Positions 52,661 through 63,068 of a DNA stretch of 64,000 bases are shown piece after piece. The DNA comes from Acanthornis magna. Its lineage: Eukaryota > Chordata > Aves > Passeriformes > Acanthizidae. The translations under genes were made by a program, and so were the position numbers. Location: assembly GCA_036785705.1 (NCBI GenBank), contig JAWUZG010000355.1, positions 601,571 to 665,570 of the forward strand, read 5' to 3'. Each line of letters opens with the position of its first letter. The first letter of the stretch is position 1. The notes below the pieces were generated by a model. The model did no database searches, had not been told where the DNA came from, and was given only the letters and a program-made list of their open reading frames with translations.

Positions 52661-55600
52661 GTAAGCTTGTTCTAAGTCCTTAAACATAATTATCTGAATT
52701 GTTGAAAGGAAATAAGTGTTGAAATTACTCTGATGCGTGATGTAGTAATTTGAGGAAATAAATTCTTATGCAATAGGTAGAACTCTTCTAAAGATGTTTA
52801 TGACAGGAACAAATGAGATAAATGGAGATATTCTGTGCTTAATACCAAGGCTGAAGGTGGCTGAGATTGGTGTGCTTACCCTTGCTGTAAATTTCTGCCG
52901 CTTTATTAACTGCAGCAGAACTGGATATAATTACATAGGCATAGAATTTAGCCGGGAGGGAATATTGCTACTGTGTGGAGCTGAAGTTCTTGCAGGATAG
53001 GAAACACGTGACTGATTAATTCTGTGAGTTGCTGGAGAGCCTCATTCATGTCTCTGGTTTCATGTCTCTTCTGGTCATAAAACCCAATAACCTCAGCTCC
53101 CTCTCAGTGCCTTCAGATGCAAATATTCTGCCATGGAAATCTAAAGTAAACCTTTAGTTTGAATCAAACAAAATGAAAACAGTTTGCTGAGTTGCGGAGT
53201 CTCATTTCAGGTGACTTTGAGGTGTGTGTGGCAGGTGTGTGCTGCTCTGGTGCCTCGTGGGAGCTGTGTGTGGGTGCGTTCTTCCCTCATTCTTCACTCC
53301 TCCTGTACTGCCTGACCCCCAGATCTCTGTGTGCAGAGATATTCTGAATTTGGCAAAAGGCTGAGTCTGACCACAGAGTTTGCAGGTGACGGAGAAGGTG
53401 AAGTGACAGTCGCTGGAACTACAGCTCCCACAGTTCTCCAGGGCTTGAGGATTGCAGGTTTTGCACTGAAGTTGTCTTTTTTGAAAAGTAACATTACATA
53501 AGGACTCAGGGAAATATATTCCAGTGCTTGCATTAAATGTTTTGAGGCTTTTGTTCCAAAGTACTTTTGTTTGTATTGAAAGTACCAGGAAAACACTTAC
53601 ATTTTCAAAATTAAAAAAAAAAAAAAAAATCCAGAACATTTCATTCTGTAAAGCATTTTGATGTATAAAAACTCCACAATTTTTCCTTAGGCTGCATGAT
53701 ATTACACTAGTCTTGTTTTTAGTAAAATATTTTTCAGTGATTTCTCACATTTTATAGGGGTTCTGTATACAAAGAAGGAGAAATAATGGTTGCAGATAAA
53801 TTTTTTCGCTTACTGAATTCCATAAAATGCATACTCACCTTCTTTGCACTTACAGAGTAAAATTATTTTTAAAATTTCCAAATATTTTGTTAAATCTTCC
53901 TTCTTGTTGCTTTTTTCTTCCCCTCTAAAGCCCATATTAGCATTCCTACTTTAGGACTTTTACCAATTGTTTAAATTACAATACAATTTTGAGATAATTC
54001 AACCTCTAAATAGCAGAATTTAGTAGCAAATTATCACCTTAAGTGAAATCACAGAAATCATTGATGCAATAATCCATTACACTTTTGTTACCAGTTTCTT
54101 GTTGGTTGTTATTCACCTGCATTACAGTCAGTAACTTCACAGGAGAAAAGCAGACCTCAGTAGAAAGAACATCAACCAACCTGGTCAAGGCTACCACCTC
54201 CAAATTTACAGTTTTTATTATATTTTTATATTTATATTATATTCATATGCTCTGGACAGTTCCTCCAGCTTCATTTAGACAGGGTCAATAGAACCTAACC
54301 GTTCTTTTCTGGGTTTCTAGAGAGATTAGAAAATAGTATCTGTTCATTTCCTTGCAAATCTCAACATTTTATCAAGACAGGAATGCATTACTGCAAAGAG
54401 TTCATTTGTGAAGCAGGTTCCACAGATTAGATTTAAAGATTTAAATAGGTATTTTTTTTGTGATTGTCATTTTTGTTTCCCTTTTGAATTGTCTTTAAAG
54501 ACAAACTGGCAGCCTTGTAAATTAAATCGAAATTGTTATGTCTGAAATTCATGTGCATTCATTAATATTGGAAGTTAATGTTATAAAAATCTTCAGCCGT
54601 ATCATAATCTCTTTAAGTGCTACTAATGCATACTCATACTTTTCTTATGTTGTCTTCTGTCACTAAAAAGTAGATTCTGCTTTCATTTACTGTAGCTACA
54701 AACTACTGACAGCATAGCTCATTTCCGAGCATGTAAAACTGTAATTAAGATTGTGGCATGCAGTTTTGCCTCCCTGGTGCACTACAAAAAGAAAACTGAC
54801 TTTCCCCAAAATTTCTTATCTGCAAAAGGAATTTTGGGACACTTTAAGAGAGTGCATTCAGTGACTTTTTATAATCTTTATTTCCTACTCCATTACAGAA
54901 TTGCATAGACTAATAGCACTATTTTTTTTAAGCAGAACTAGATTCAGCTTGTGAGCGGTAAACCACAATTCAGTAGAAAAAGGTCTATGTGAAAATTCAT
55001 TGCAAACATAAACAAGAATATCTCTGTTGACTGCACTGGCCTTGTGCATTTCAGGAGACAGAGTAGTCTAAGAAGTCAGTACCTCAGTCAGGACAGATGG
55101 ATGTATTTTACTCTCTTTTAGTCTCGTTCTATCAGCTGTGTGATTCAGCTGGCATCTGTGCTTTGGTTTTCATGCTACAGATCCTGTTATATCAGTTCCA
55201 GTGACACAGAAGTAGTAATTCATCTGTATGCTGACTTTTCTGACACAGGTATGTTTGAGATCATGGAGGTGTTATTTTAAAGAGCACATTGTTACATTGG
55301 TCATGGAGTTACACAGCAGTGTCTGTTTTACAGAGAAGTGTGTATGAATGAAATGCACTGTTACTATTGAATAATTAAGCTTCATTGTGGCAATTTTTAC
55401 GTATGAAGAGTAGGAGAGGAGATCTGTCAGTAGCATCTGAATAATAAGTCTGAGATGTACCAAATGCCTTGTGGAAATGTGGTTCCTAGAGCTGTTCTCC
55501 CATGCTGAATTCTAAATATAGGCTTCTGAGATGGAGTAAAATCAGCATTCAAAGCATATTTGTGTTAGGGCTGTTAAAGGATTTACTTCCCATTCACTAC

Positions 55601-56040
55601 CAGCATTTTTGCTCTCACATTTCTCATCCGTTTACCTACAGACTTACCACAGGGCTTCATTGTGTGCCCTCTTCTGTCACACAAATGTGCTGGCTAGCAG
55701 AAAACCAACCATTACTGTATTGATTTTCTTTCATGCCTGCAAGTCATGAAGGTTTTGTGATTAATATAAATCAATATTTGTGGTAGAGCAGAAAGTGACT
55801 TGCGTAACTTCTGATGAAAAAGAGAACACTGAAACTTTCATTCAACATCATTTTTATCTGTAAATATTTGTCTTAATAGGATTTCCACTGTACCAGGCTT
55901 CATACTGTGAAGCAGGAAGTTTTTGGTGTGATATTGGCAGAATTTCTTCAGCTGTGACCCCCTACAATTTTAACACAATTTTAAAAAGAGCTAGAATCTA
56001 AGCTAGATACCCTGCTTCCTTATTACTTGTTAGAGGAGAG
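52661..56040. other. Non-coding; a cysteine-rich minus-strand frame and a poly-A run
   Basis: A 145-codon minus-strand frame at 53202-53639 has regular CxxC spacing in its middle (see findings). A pure 17-A run is at 53613-53629. 54500-54760 has a run of TAAT/ATTA cores. No gene is established. Confidence 0.5.
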
Positions 56041-56090
56041 ATGGGATGGGATGGGATGGGATGGGATGGGATGGGATGGGATGGGATGGG
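56041..56090. repeat. (ATGGG)n microsatellite, 10 copies
   Basis: Ten perfect ATGGG units, separated from the next pentamer array only by TTGGGGAT. Together they form the expanded 3' tail of the minus-strand CR1 that follows. Confidence 0.97.
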
Positions 56091-56096
56091 TTGGGG

Positions 56097-56160
56097 ATAG
56101 AATAGAATAGAATAGAATAGAATAGAATAGAATAGAATAGAATAGAATAGAATAGAATAA
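56097..56160. repeat. (AATAG)n microsatellite, about 12 copies
   Basis: Nearly perfect AATAG units (ATTCT on the minus strand). CR1 elements end in short ATTCTATGATTCT-type repeats, so this array is best seen as expansion of the CR1 3' terminus. Confidence 0.97.
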
Positions 56161-56263
56161 AATAGATTATTTCAGTTGAAGTGCAATAATCACCTAGTCC
56201 ACCCACCTGACCAAGGACCAACCAAGTCAAAGCTTGTACGTAAGGGCCTTGTCGAAATGCCTC
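56161..56263 (-). mobile_element. CR1 LINE 3' fragment, part 1 (split)
   Basis: TTTCAGTTGAAGTGCAATAATCACCTAGTCC and the following CACCTGACC...GGGCCTTGTCGAAATGCCTC match the terminal 100 bp of CR1. The sequence breaks off at 56263 and resumes at 57655, so the two parts are one old insertion cut by an LTR. Confidence 0.88.
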
Positions 56264-57654
56264 TGTGGTAGTTTTGCCTGGCCCAGTTTTTGCCAGTGGA
56301 TAGGGTGGGGTACAAAGATGGCTCCTGCATGTCCTGAGTAAAGATTCTGGACATTTCTCCACCATGTCCAGCAGAGCCAATCTCTGATGGCTCTGAAGAT
56401 GATGGATATGCTGCTGGCCAAACCTGGGCCAATTAGAGATGTTAGTTACGCCTCTGTGAAAACATATTTAAGAAGAAATCAAAACAAGGTAAGCACGCAC
56501 TTCTTTGTAGCCAGGGAAGGAGGAGGAGGAGGTAAAAATATGTGAGGGAGAACAACATGGAGGCACCAAGGTCAGTGGAGAAGGTGGGGGAGGAGATGCT
56601 CCAGGCGCCGGAGCTGAAAACCCTCTGCCAGCCGTGGTGAAGACCATGGGGGAGCAGGTGGTCCCCCTGCAGCCCATGGGGTCCAGGGGGATGCAAAGAA
56701 CCCCCCACAGCCTGTGGGGAGGTGCCCACGCCAGAGGAGCAGGTGGAAGCCTGCAGGAAGCTGTGATCCAGTGGGAGTCCCAGAGACTGAGAGTTGCAAA
56801 AGCCTTGCAGGAGAGAGAAAGGCCTTGCTCCCGGGATGGAAACAGCCTGGCCTCGGCTTGGAAGTCTGCAGCCTGGAGAGAATCTCGGACAGCAGCAATC
56901 GGGCGGGGCTGCTCGTGAGATTGGACCCACGCCAAAGAAGTTCGCAGAGGACTGTCTCTCGTGGGAGGGACCCCCATGGCTAAGTAGAGGATTCTTTTCC
57001 CCTGATGGACTGACCCTGACCAAAGGAAAACCCCCATGCCCTGCCCCCACCCCGGAGCTGTTGGTTAGAAGGAAGGAGGGAGGGGGTGAGCTGAGAAACG
57101 GCCTTAATAGGGAGAGGGGTGAGCAGAAAAACAGTGTTTGTAGCAGAAGAATTGTGGCGTTGGACTGACTAAGAAAAGCCACATATCTTGCCCCAACCCG
57201 GATCTGCTGGTTGAATGGAAGGAGGGGGCGAATAGAGAAACAGTGTCTGTAGCAGAAGAATTGTGATGGACTGACTTAAAGAAAAAACCCCACACCCTGC
57301 CCCTGCCTGGGAGTTGTTGGTTAGTTAGAAAGGTGGGAGGGGGTGAGCTGGGAAGCGGTGCCTTAAGAGGGAAGGGGGGTCAGTGAAGAAACGGTGTCTT
57401 GAGAGCTTATTTTTATCTCTGATTTATCCTCCGACTCTGTTAGACTAATAAATCACTTTTTTTTGCAACTTTAAGTTTCCCCGCCTGCTTTTGCCCTGAA
57501 TCTAGTGCGTCCCCTTATCAGTGGTCTTATCTCAACTCATAAGTCCAGTGTTTTGTGTTAATTTTCCCTCTCCTCTGCATAGCTGCAGCAGGAGAGAGCA
57601 TAGAGAGCAAACGTCGTAGGTGCCTGGCATTTAGCCAGGGTCAAACCCACGACA
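56264..57654 (+). mobile_element. Solo LTR (1391 bp) inserted into CR1, with 5-bp TSD
   Basis: The termini are TGTGGTAGTTTTGCCTGG and TTAGCCAGGGTCAAACCCACGACA (TG...CA). The host 5-mer GCCTC flanks it on both sides (56259-56263 and 57655-57659), and the CR1 text reads continuously once the LTR is removed. A TATA-like TATTTAAG is at 56465 and an AATAAA poly(A) signal at about 57450. The middle is GC-rich, with repeated phrases such as ACCATGGGGGAGCAGGTGG. No internal viral genes remain, so it is a solo LTR from homologous recombination. The 5-bp TSD fits class III (ERVL-like) elements, but the family is not proven. Open frames up to 246 codons here, on both strands, are by-products of GC-rich repeats and not genes. 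Confidence 0.93.
57006..57406. repeat. Three imperfect tandem units inside the LTR
   Basis: Units begin TGGACTGAC at 57006, 57161 and 57267, with lengths of about 155, 106 and 140 bp. Each has the order AAAG(A/G)AAA, CCTTGCCC-type C-rich text, GAGCTGTTGGTTAGAA-like text, a GGAGGG run, and AGAAAC(A/G)GTGTCT. They have diverged by indels. Confidence 0.85.
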
Positions 57655-57775
57655 GCCTCTTAAACCCTGACAGGCTTGGGACCTCACTACCTCTCTAGGA
57701 AAGGCTGTTCCAGTGTTTGACCCCCCTTTCAGTTAAAAAATGCTTGCTACAGTCCAGTCTAAAGCTCCAGATGAA
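57655..57775 (-). mobile_element. CR1 LINE 3' fragment, part 2 (split)
   Basis: GCCTCTTAAACCCTGACAGG, CTACCTCTCTAGGAAAGGCT, GTTCCAGTGTTTGACCCCCC and CAGTCTAAAGCTCC continue the CR1 from 56263 after the LTR. Similarity fades after about 57775. Confidence 0.88.
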
Positions 57776-57902
57776 GGGCATTAAATTGTTCCTTGAAAAC
57801 TGAAAGAGTTGCACGTAGTGTACAGGTGCGAGGTGAAAGAGTGTGCATAGTGATAATGCTGGGCTTTTTGCAGGCTAGAAAATTGCAGTCTTAGCTATAT
57901 AG

Positions 57903-57945
57903 CTTATCTGCTCTTCTCTGTAATAGCAGGAGGAGAGCAGATAAG
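57903..57945. other. 16-bp hairpin, 11-nt loop
   Basis: CTTATCTGCTCTTCTC (57903-57918) pairs with GAGGAGAGCAGATAAG (57930-57945) at all 16 positions, with one G-T wobble at 57915/57933. The loop is TGTAATAGCAG. It is close to, but not part of, the CR1 fragment. It is short for a microRNA precursor. Confidence 0.9.
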
Positions 57946-60160
57946 TATTTATACACCTATTTTATATAAGTTCACCAGTATTTCCCTTTTGCTTTCCTCA
58001 TGCGGGATTCATTTCAGTCTCTTTTTTACCAACCCTCTATAAAGAGATCAAAAAACAACAACTGTAAACTTTGAAATTGTAATTAATAACTTAATCTATT
58101 AAAGGTATGTGTTCATATGCTACATGCATACAAGTATAGTATAAGAGTATTATGCAAGTGATGGGGAAATGATTTTCACATAAAGTCTTTGTAGATATTA
58201 TGGATGTGATTCATAGGTCAAATTGCAGCTAGAAATTATATTCTTCCTGTGCTCTTTTTTTCAAGAAAAAAATAAGCTATTGCTGTGGACTTGGTATATA
58301 ATCATTTTAAGGCATAAAAGGATGTGTATGGATTTTGAAAACTTAGTTACTGGTTTTCAAAATGGAAGAAATCCAGAGCATGATCCTCTTCCACACTTTT
58401 TTCAGCTGTTTGTACAAATTCTGCACAGAAAACTGGCCTGCCACACATGTTGTAAAATATATACATATATTAGAAAACAGTTTTGCAATACTTCATTTTT
58501 CTCACTGTTATGACTGGATTTGTATCAACAAATCCACCTTTTAAAAGCTTCACATTGTAAGTATGTGAGTAGCTCAGGGAAAACAGGTCTCTGATATGGG
58601 CTAGTAACTGAGTGTACTGAAGTAAATGGTGGTTCTGTATCCCTTTAAAGTTTAAAATTACTTAAAACTGTATTACAGCTAAATTAGCTATGCTTTCGGG
58701 GCTACATATGTTTTTATATTTCTAAGGAACACAGCATAGCAAATGGTCTAATCTGACTGCCACAGCCTGTCTTTGGACCTGAGTATGTGAAATGTCAGTG
58801 ATCACAGTCACAGACTTTGGCAGTTTGTTGTCGATAAAAAGATGTACAGTCCTAAACAGACATCAGTATTGTAACACACTGTAGAAAATCCCCATTTCAG
58901 TGTTGAGATATACAATTTTCAAAGTAAAGAAATCAAAAGGGGGAATGCTTCCATCCAGCCTGTCTACAGCATGAACTGACAAAGGGAAAAAATAAGTGAT
59001 TAAATTTTGATCAACTTTATGCAGATGTTTGTATCAAAGAACTCTTTTTGAATCTTTGTTTCTTGGTATTAGAAATGGATGTTTGGCACAAGCTGGATGC
59101 ATAGAAGTCAGACTGCTTGTATTTTTTGGTAGAATTAAGGCTGAGAAATGCAGGTGAATCCTTGGAAGTTAACATTGCATACACTGATGAGAATTGTAGA
59201 ATGTGCAAATTATATGTTACACAAGATAGAGATTTCCTTTTGATGCTAAAGAGTTTTCTCTGGTGGTTCTTGTATTTATGTCATTTGTGTGAGTGTTGTG
59301 TCATTTGTATGAGTGTTGTAACAACTAGTGTGGCAACAATTTTGCTTGTGCTTGATTGCTGTCAAACTCAGTGTCCCAGAACCAAGGAATTTGCCTGATA
59401 TTGACATGAGTCACTGGTTATCTGATGCAGAAACAAGGTTTGCATAAGTCCCAGCACTTTACATCACTAGTTTGACCAGTAAATCATGTGTAGTTTCATT
59501 ACTCTTGTTTTGTACTTGTTTTTTGAGACACTGGTATTCATCCCTGCCAACTGCTTGTCAGTCTGGTACTTTCTGAATGACTACCTTGTCTCCTACTTCT
59601 GAATAACAGCAGGGGCAGGTGGCTGCGTAGTTTCCAATCAAGAAGGAATGCTAATGAATTATAAAGAACTTCTGACTTGCATTTAATAGCACCATGACAT
59701 GTTATAACAGCCTGCCAAACACAACATTTCTTATAAATCACACTTCAAGGGACAAAAGTATCCACCTCTCACATCTGAGGCCTCTGCAAAAGTCAGTGTT
59801 TGAAGATGACACAATTGCTCCACCTTGTAAAGTACCCTCTTATGAGAAATGTTTCTTTCTTTCATGCACAAAATAAGATAATTTAACATTTTCTCGCTTC
59901 TCCCCAACCACAACGGCACTGAGCACTTTGTCTCATTTTAGGAAACACTCTATTGTTCTTTTGCAGGAAGAAAATCCATTTCAGGGATGGTGTTTGAATA
60001 ATAATTGGCAGCATGCCTGAAGTATTGACATTGACATATTGACATTGACTCATTGGAGGCCAAATCTGAGTCGGGGTTAGCAGCTGTGCAGATAACAGGC
60101 ACGGAGAAGGGAACCATTGAAATGGCCCCATCTTGATTTGTATCCGCTTTTGTCTTCTAG
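57946..60160. other. Non-coding, one small duplication
   Basis: Plain AT-rich DNA. A 20-bp direct repeat TCATTTGT(G/A)TGAGTGTTGT(G/A) is at 59281-59320. No gene is recognised. Confidence 0.6.
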
Positions 60161-60414
60161 CTGTTTCAGAAGCACAGGTGTTCTTCACTCTGGAGCAGTG
60201 AATTGCGGGTCCTCTGGCCGTAACCTCACCTTCAGTGAGGGTCATCGGGACTTGGAACGGTGCTCTGGACTTGGTTGGTAAAGTGCCTGTTTTTCCATGG
60301 AGCACAGCTTCAGTCTCCAGGCAGGAAGAGGTGGGCAGGTGCGTGTGGAGAAGATGACGAATGTGCAGAGTTTCGGCAAAGTGGAACTTCCAAGCTGTTC
60401 GATACCTTGGCAAG
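60161..60414 (+). ncRNA. Possible noncoding exon, 254 nt
   Basis: A good acceptor (CCGCTTTTGTCTTCTAG) ends at 60160 and a perfect donor (CAAG then GTAAGC) begins at 60415. All three plus-strand frames contain stops, so any transcript would be noncoding. The opposite strand is open from 59883 to 60641 (252 codons) with no recognised domain. There is no direct evidence for transcription. Confidence 0.2.
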
Positions 60415-60642
60415 GTAAGCTGCTTTCTCATCTCGCCATTTTTCTTGCCCGAGACTTCACTTGCTATGGCCTGCCACGCAATATTTCCTAAATATTTCCT
60501 CCTGTTGTCTCTCTCCGCCGGGGTTGTACGCGGACTCTCTGGAAGGCTTGAGGCCAGGCCTGAACCTATGTCTTGGATGTTTTTGACCATTTGGAGTCCT
60601 CTGTGTTTTGAGGCTTCCATTGACATGTTCAGCCTTAGCACC

Positions 60643-60786
60643 TTCCTTTCTTTCTCTCTTTCTCTTTTTCTTTCTCACTTTCTTTCTTTCTCTCTCTCTC
60701 TCTTTGTCTCTCTCTCTCTTTTTTCTTTCATTCTTTTCCTCTTTCTTTCTTGCTTTCTTTATCTCTCTCTTTCTCTCTATCTTTCC

Positions 60787-60873
<87 letters not shown>

Positions 60874-61470
60874 TCCCTCATTCTCTCTTTCTCTCTTTCA
60901 ATCTTTATCACTCTCTTAATCTCTCTTTCTATCTTTCTCTCCTTTTTTCTTTCCCTCTTTCTCTCTTTCTCTCTCTCTCTTTCTTTCTCTCTTCCCCTCT
61001 TTCTTTCTTAATTCCTCTCTTTCTCTCTTTCTCTCTATCCTTCTCCCTTTCTTTCTTTCTCTCTCTCTCTTTCATTCTTTCTTTTCCTTCCTTCCTTCCT
61101 TCCTTCCTTCCTTCCTTCCTTCCTTCCTTCCTTCCTTCCTTCCTTCCTTCCTTCCTTCCTTCCTTCCTTCCTTCCTTCCTTCCTTCCTTCCTTCCTTCCT
61201 CCCTCCCTCCCTCCCTCCCTCCCTCCCTCCCTCCCTCCCTTCCTTCTTTCCTTCCTTCCTTCCTTCCTTCCTTCCTTCCTTCCTTCCTTCCTTCCTTCCT
61301 TCCTTCCTTCCTTCCTTCCTTCCTTCCTTCCTTCCTTCCTTCCTTCCTTCCTTCCTTCCTTCCTTCCTTCCTTCCTTCCTTCCTTCCTTCCTTCCTTCCT
61401 CTCTTTCTTTCTCTCTTTCTTTCTCTCTCTTTCTTTCTCTCTTTCTTTCTCTCTTTCTTTTCCTCTCTTG
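60643..61470. repeat. Long polypyrimidine tract (CTTT)n, (TTCC)n, (CCCT)n
   Basis: About 830 bp is almost pure C and T on the plus strand. Main blocks are (CTTT)n at 60787-60875, (TTCC)n at 61084-61200, (CCCT)10 at 61201-61240 and (TTCC)n again at 61249-61400, with CTCTTT mixtures between and outside. The purine strand gives the false long frames of KEGR and similar. Such mirror-symmetric tracts can form triplex (H) DNA. Confidence 0.98.
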
Positions 61471-61479
61471 TTTTCTGCC

Positions 61480-62413
61480 GTCTCCACACTTCCCTGAGGC
61501 GCCGTGGTGCCACAGGGGAGCCTGGCTTCCAATAACATTCCACGGCGTCAACACAGCCAGCATCTCCAGGGTGCCTGCCTGTGACACGGTGACAACACCG
61601 CCGTGTCACAATGGCCCCTGGCTTGGGCAAGATCCAGGGTGCCAGTTGGCCCTTGGCTGTGGGAGCGGCTGGCTGGCTGGCTGGGAGCTCCTGCCTGGCC
61701 AGAGGCTGGGGGAGAAGCGGCAGGGGCAGGGCGCACACAGTATTGTGGCCCCTTCCTCGTGTGCCCACGAGGCCCGAGGCTGGCCCTGCCGCAGGCCTGG
61801 TGGTACGCAAGGCCCACTGCTGTGAGGCCTTGGCTGTGCAGGTGACAGCGGTGTCCTGGCGTGGAGCATGGCTGCTCCAGGCCGGGGGGGTGGGGAGTGG
61901 GGGCCGCCTGGGGTGGGAAAGCGGCAGGGATGAGCCCTTGGCCTGCACACTGTGCTGCAGCTGCCCGTGCCGCGGGAGACTGAGCCCCTGTGCGAGCGAG
62001 CGAAGGCAGGCAGCCCTCTCCAGCAAACAGCCAGGGCCCTGCCACCCCCTCAGCTCCCTGCAAAGGCCAGCTTGGGCAGCTTGGAGGCCAAAAGGGCAGT
62101 GGCAGGCAGTCTGCCGCTCCGACTTGTGTCTAGAGGTGAGGCAGAAATGTGCCATTTGGAGGGGGTGGGTGCCCCTTTCCTGCAGTCACAGCCACCCCGG
62201 GAGCACAGCCGGAGTTGGGCGGGGCACGGGGGGAGGGAAAGCTGGGGGGGTGGGAAGGAGCAGGTTGCGCAGCAAAGCCCCGCCCCCGCCAAGAGGGCAG
62301 AATCATTGGCAAGTCACTCCTGGAGGCGCTTGAAAGCCCAGGGGGGCGCTTCCCGATGGAGGGAAGCAGGAGCCCGAGCACTGCCAGGGTGGCAGCACAT
62401 AGGCTGGCGAGAG
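61480..62413. promoter_or_regulatory. GC-rich, CpG-bearing segment with GC boxes
   Basis: Base composition changes sharply after the pyrimidine tract. CpG is frequent, especially at 61480-61620 and 62200-62413. GC boxes GGGCGGGGC (62218-62226) and GCCCCGCCCCCGCC (62277-62290) face opposite ways, as in bidirectional CpG-island promoters. Open frames reach 240 codons on the plus strand but overlap others on both strands, as GC-rich DNA gives by chance. It could also be part of an unrecognised repeat. Confidence 0.35.
61580..61610. other. Perfect 10-bp inverted repeat with nested alternative stem
   Basis: TGTGACACGG (61580-61589) pairs with CCGTGTCACA (61601-61610). The text between also offers CGGTG/CACCG around ACAA. 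Two overlapping folds are therefore possible. Confidence 0.9.
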
Positions 62414-62683
62414 AAAGCGTGAGAAAGAAGCGGGCGGCTCTCTGCGGTCCGGCAAAGATGCAAACAGAAGAGGCTATGTGGAGAACACATTCTCCACGCA
62501 CGCTACCTTCTCCGGGAGCTGCAACTGCACGAGTTTTGTAAGACTAAAGCTGGGGCAAAGTGTTTCTCTCTCTCTCTCGCTCCCTCTCTCTCTGCACATT
62601 GTCCCCGTGTCCCGGTGCTGCCAGAACATCGTAGCAGCGAGAAACATCCTTTGGAGATGAGCCTGCATGCTGCTATGCCTGCC
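62414..62683. repeat. 270-bp duplicated unit, copy 1
   Basis: It begins AAAGCGTGAGAAAGAAGCGG and ends GCTATGCCTGCC. It contains hairpin GTGGAGAA-CACA-TTCTCCAC (62478-62497), a donor-like GTAAGA (62538), and a CT-rich run before TGCACATTGTCCCCGTG. By eye it differs from copy 2 at about 13 of 270 positions, with no indels. Confidence 0.95.
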
Positions 62684-62798
62684 GGTGCAGTTTGGATGTG
62701 AAATGCAGGGTGCACAGCAGCTCCGCGTTCTCCGGCACCTCACTCCGGCTTCTAGCCGCCTAAGACGCACCTTCGCCGGCTAGGCGTTCTTAGCTCGC

Positions 62799-63068
62799 AA
62801 AGCACGAGAAAGAAGCGGACGGCTCTCTGCGGTCCGGCACAGATGCGAACAGAAGAGGCTACGTGGAGAATACATTCTCCACGCACGCTACCTTCTCTGG
62901 GAGCTGCAACTGCACGAGTTTTGTAAGACTAAAGCTGGGGAAAAGTGTTTCTCTCTCTGTCTCGCTCCCTCTCTCTCTGCACATTGTCCCCGTGTCCCGG
63001 TGCTGCCAGACCTTCGTAGCAGCGAGAAACATCCTTTGGAGATGAGCCTGCATGATGCTATGCCTGCC
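62799..63068. repeat. 270-bp duplicated unit, copy 2
   Basis: It lies exactly 385 bp downstream of copy 1 and is about 95% identical. The hairpin stem is kept (62863-62882) and only its loop changed (CACA to TACA). The GTAAGA is kept at 62923. A 60-codon open frame is intact in both copies. Most of the six substitutions within that frame change the amino acid, so there is no sign of coding constraint. The 115 bp between the copies is not repeated on either side. Confidence 0.95.

Noticed and set aside
56442..57182. 246-codon minus-strand frame and other frames in the LTR
   Set aside because: It lies wholly inside a solo LTR and overlaps open frames on the other strand. No retroviral domain is present.
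60929..62155. 408-codon minus-strand open frame and related long frames
   Set aside because: Most of it is the purine strand of the (TTCC)n/(CCCT)n tract read as KEGR-type repeats; the rest is GC-rich DNA open in several frames.
61611..62333. 240-codon plus-strand frame in the GC-rich block
   Set aside because: Composition-driven; other frames on both strands are also open, and no domain is recognisable.
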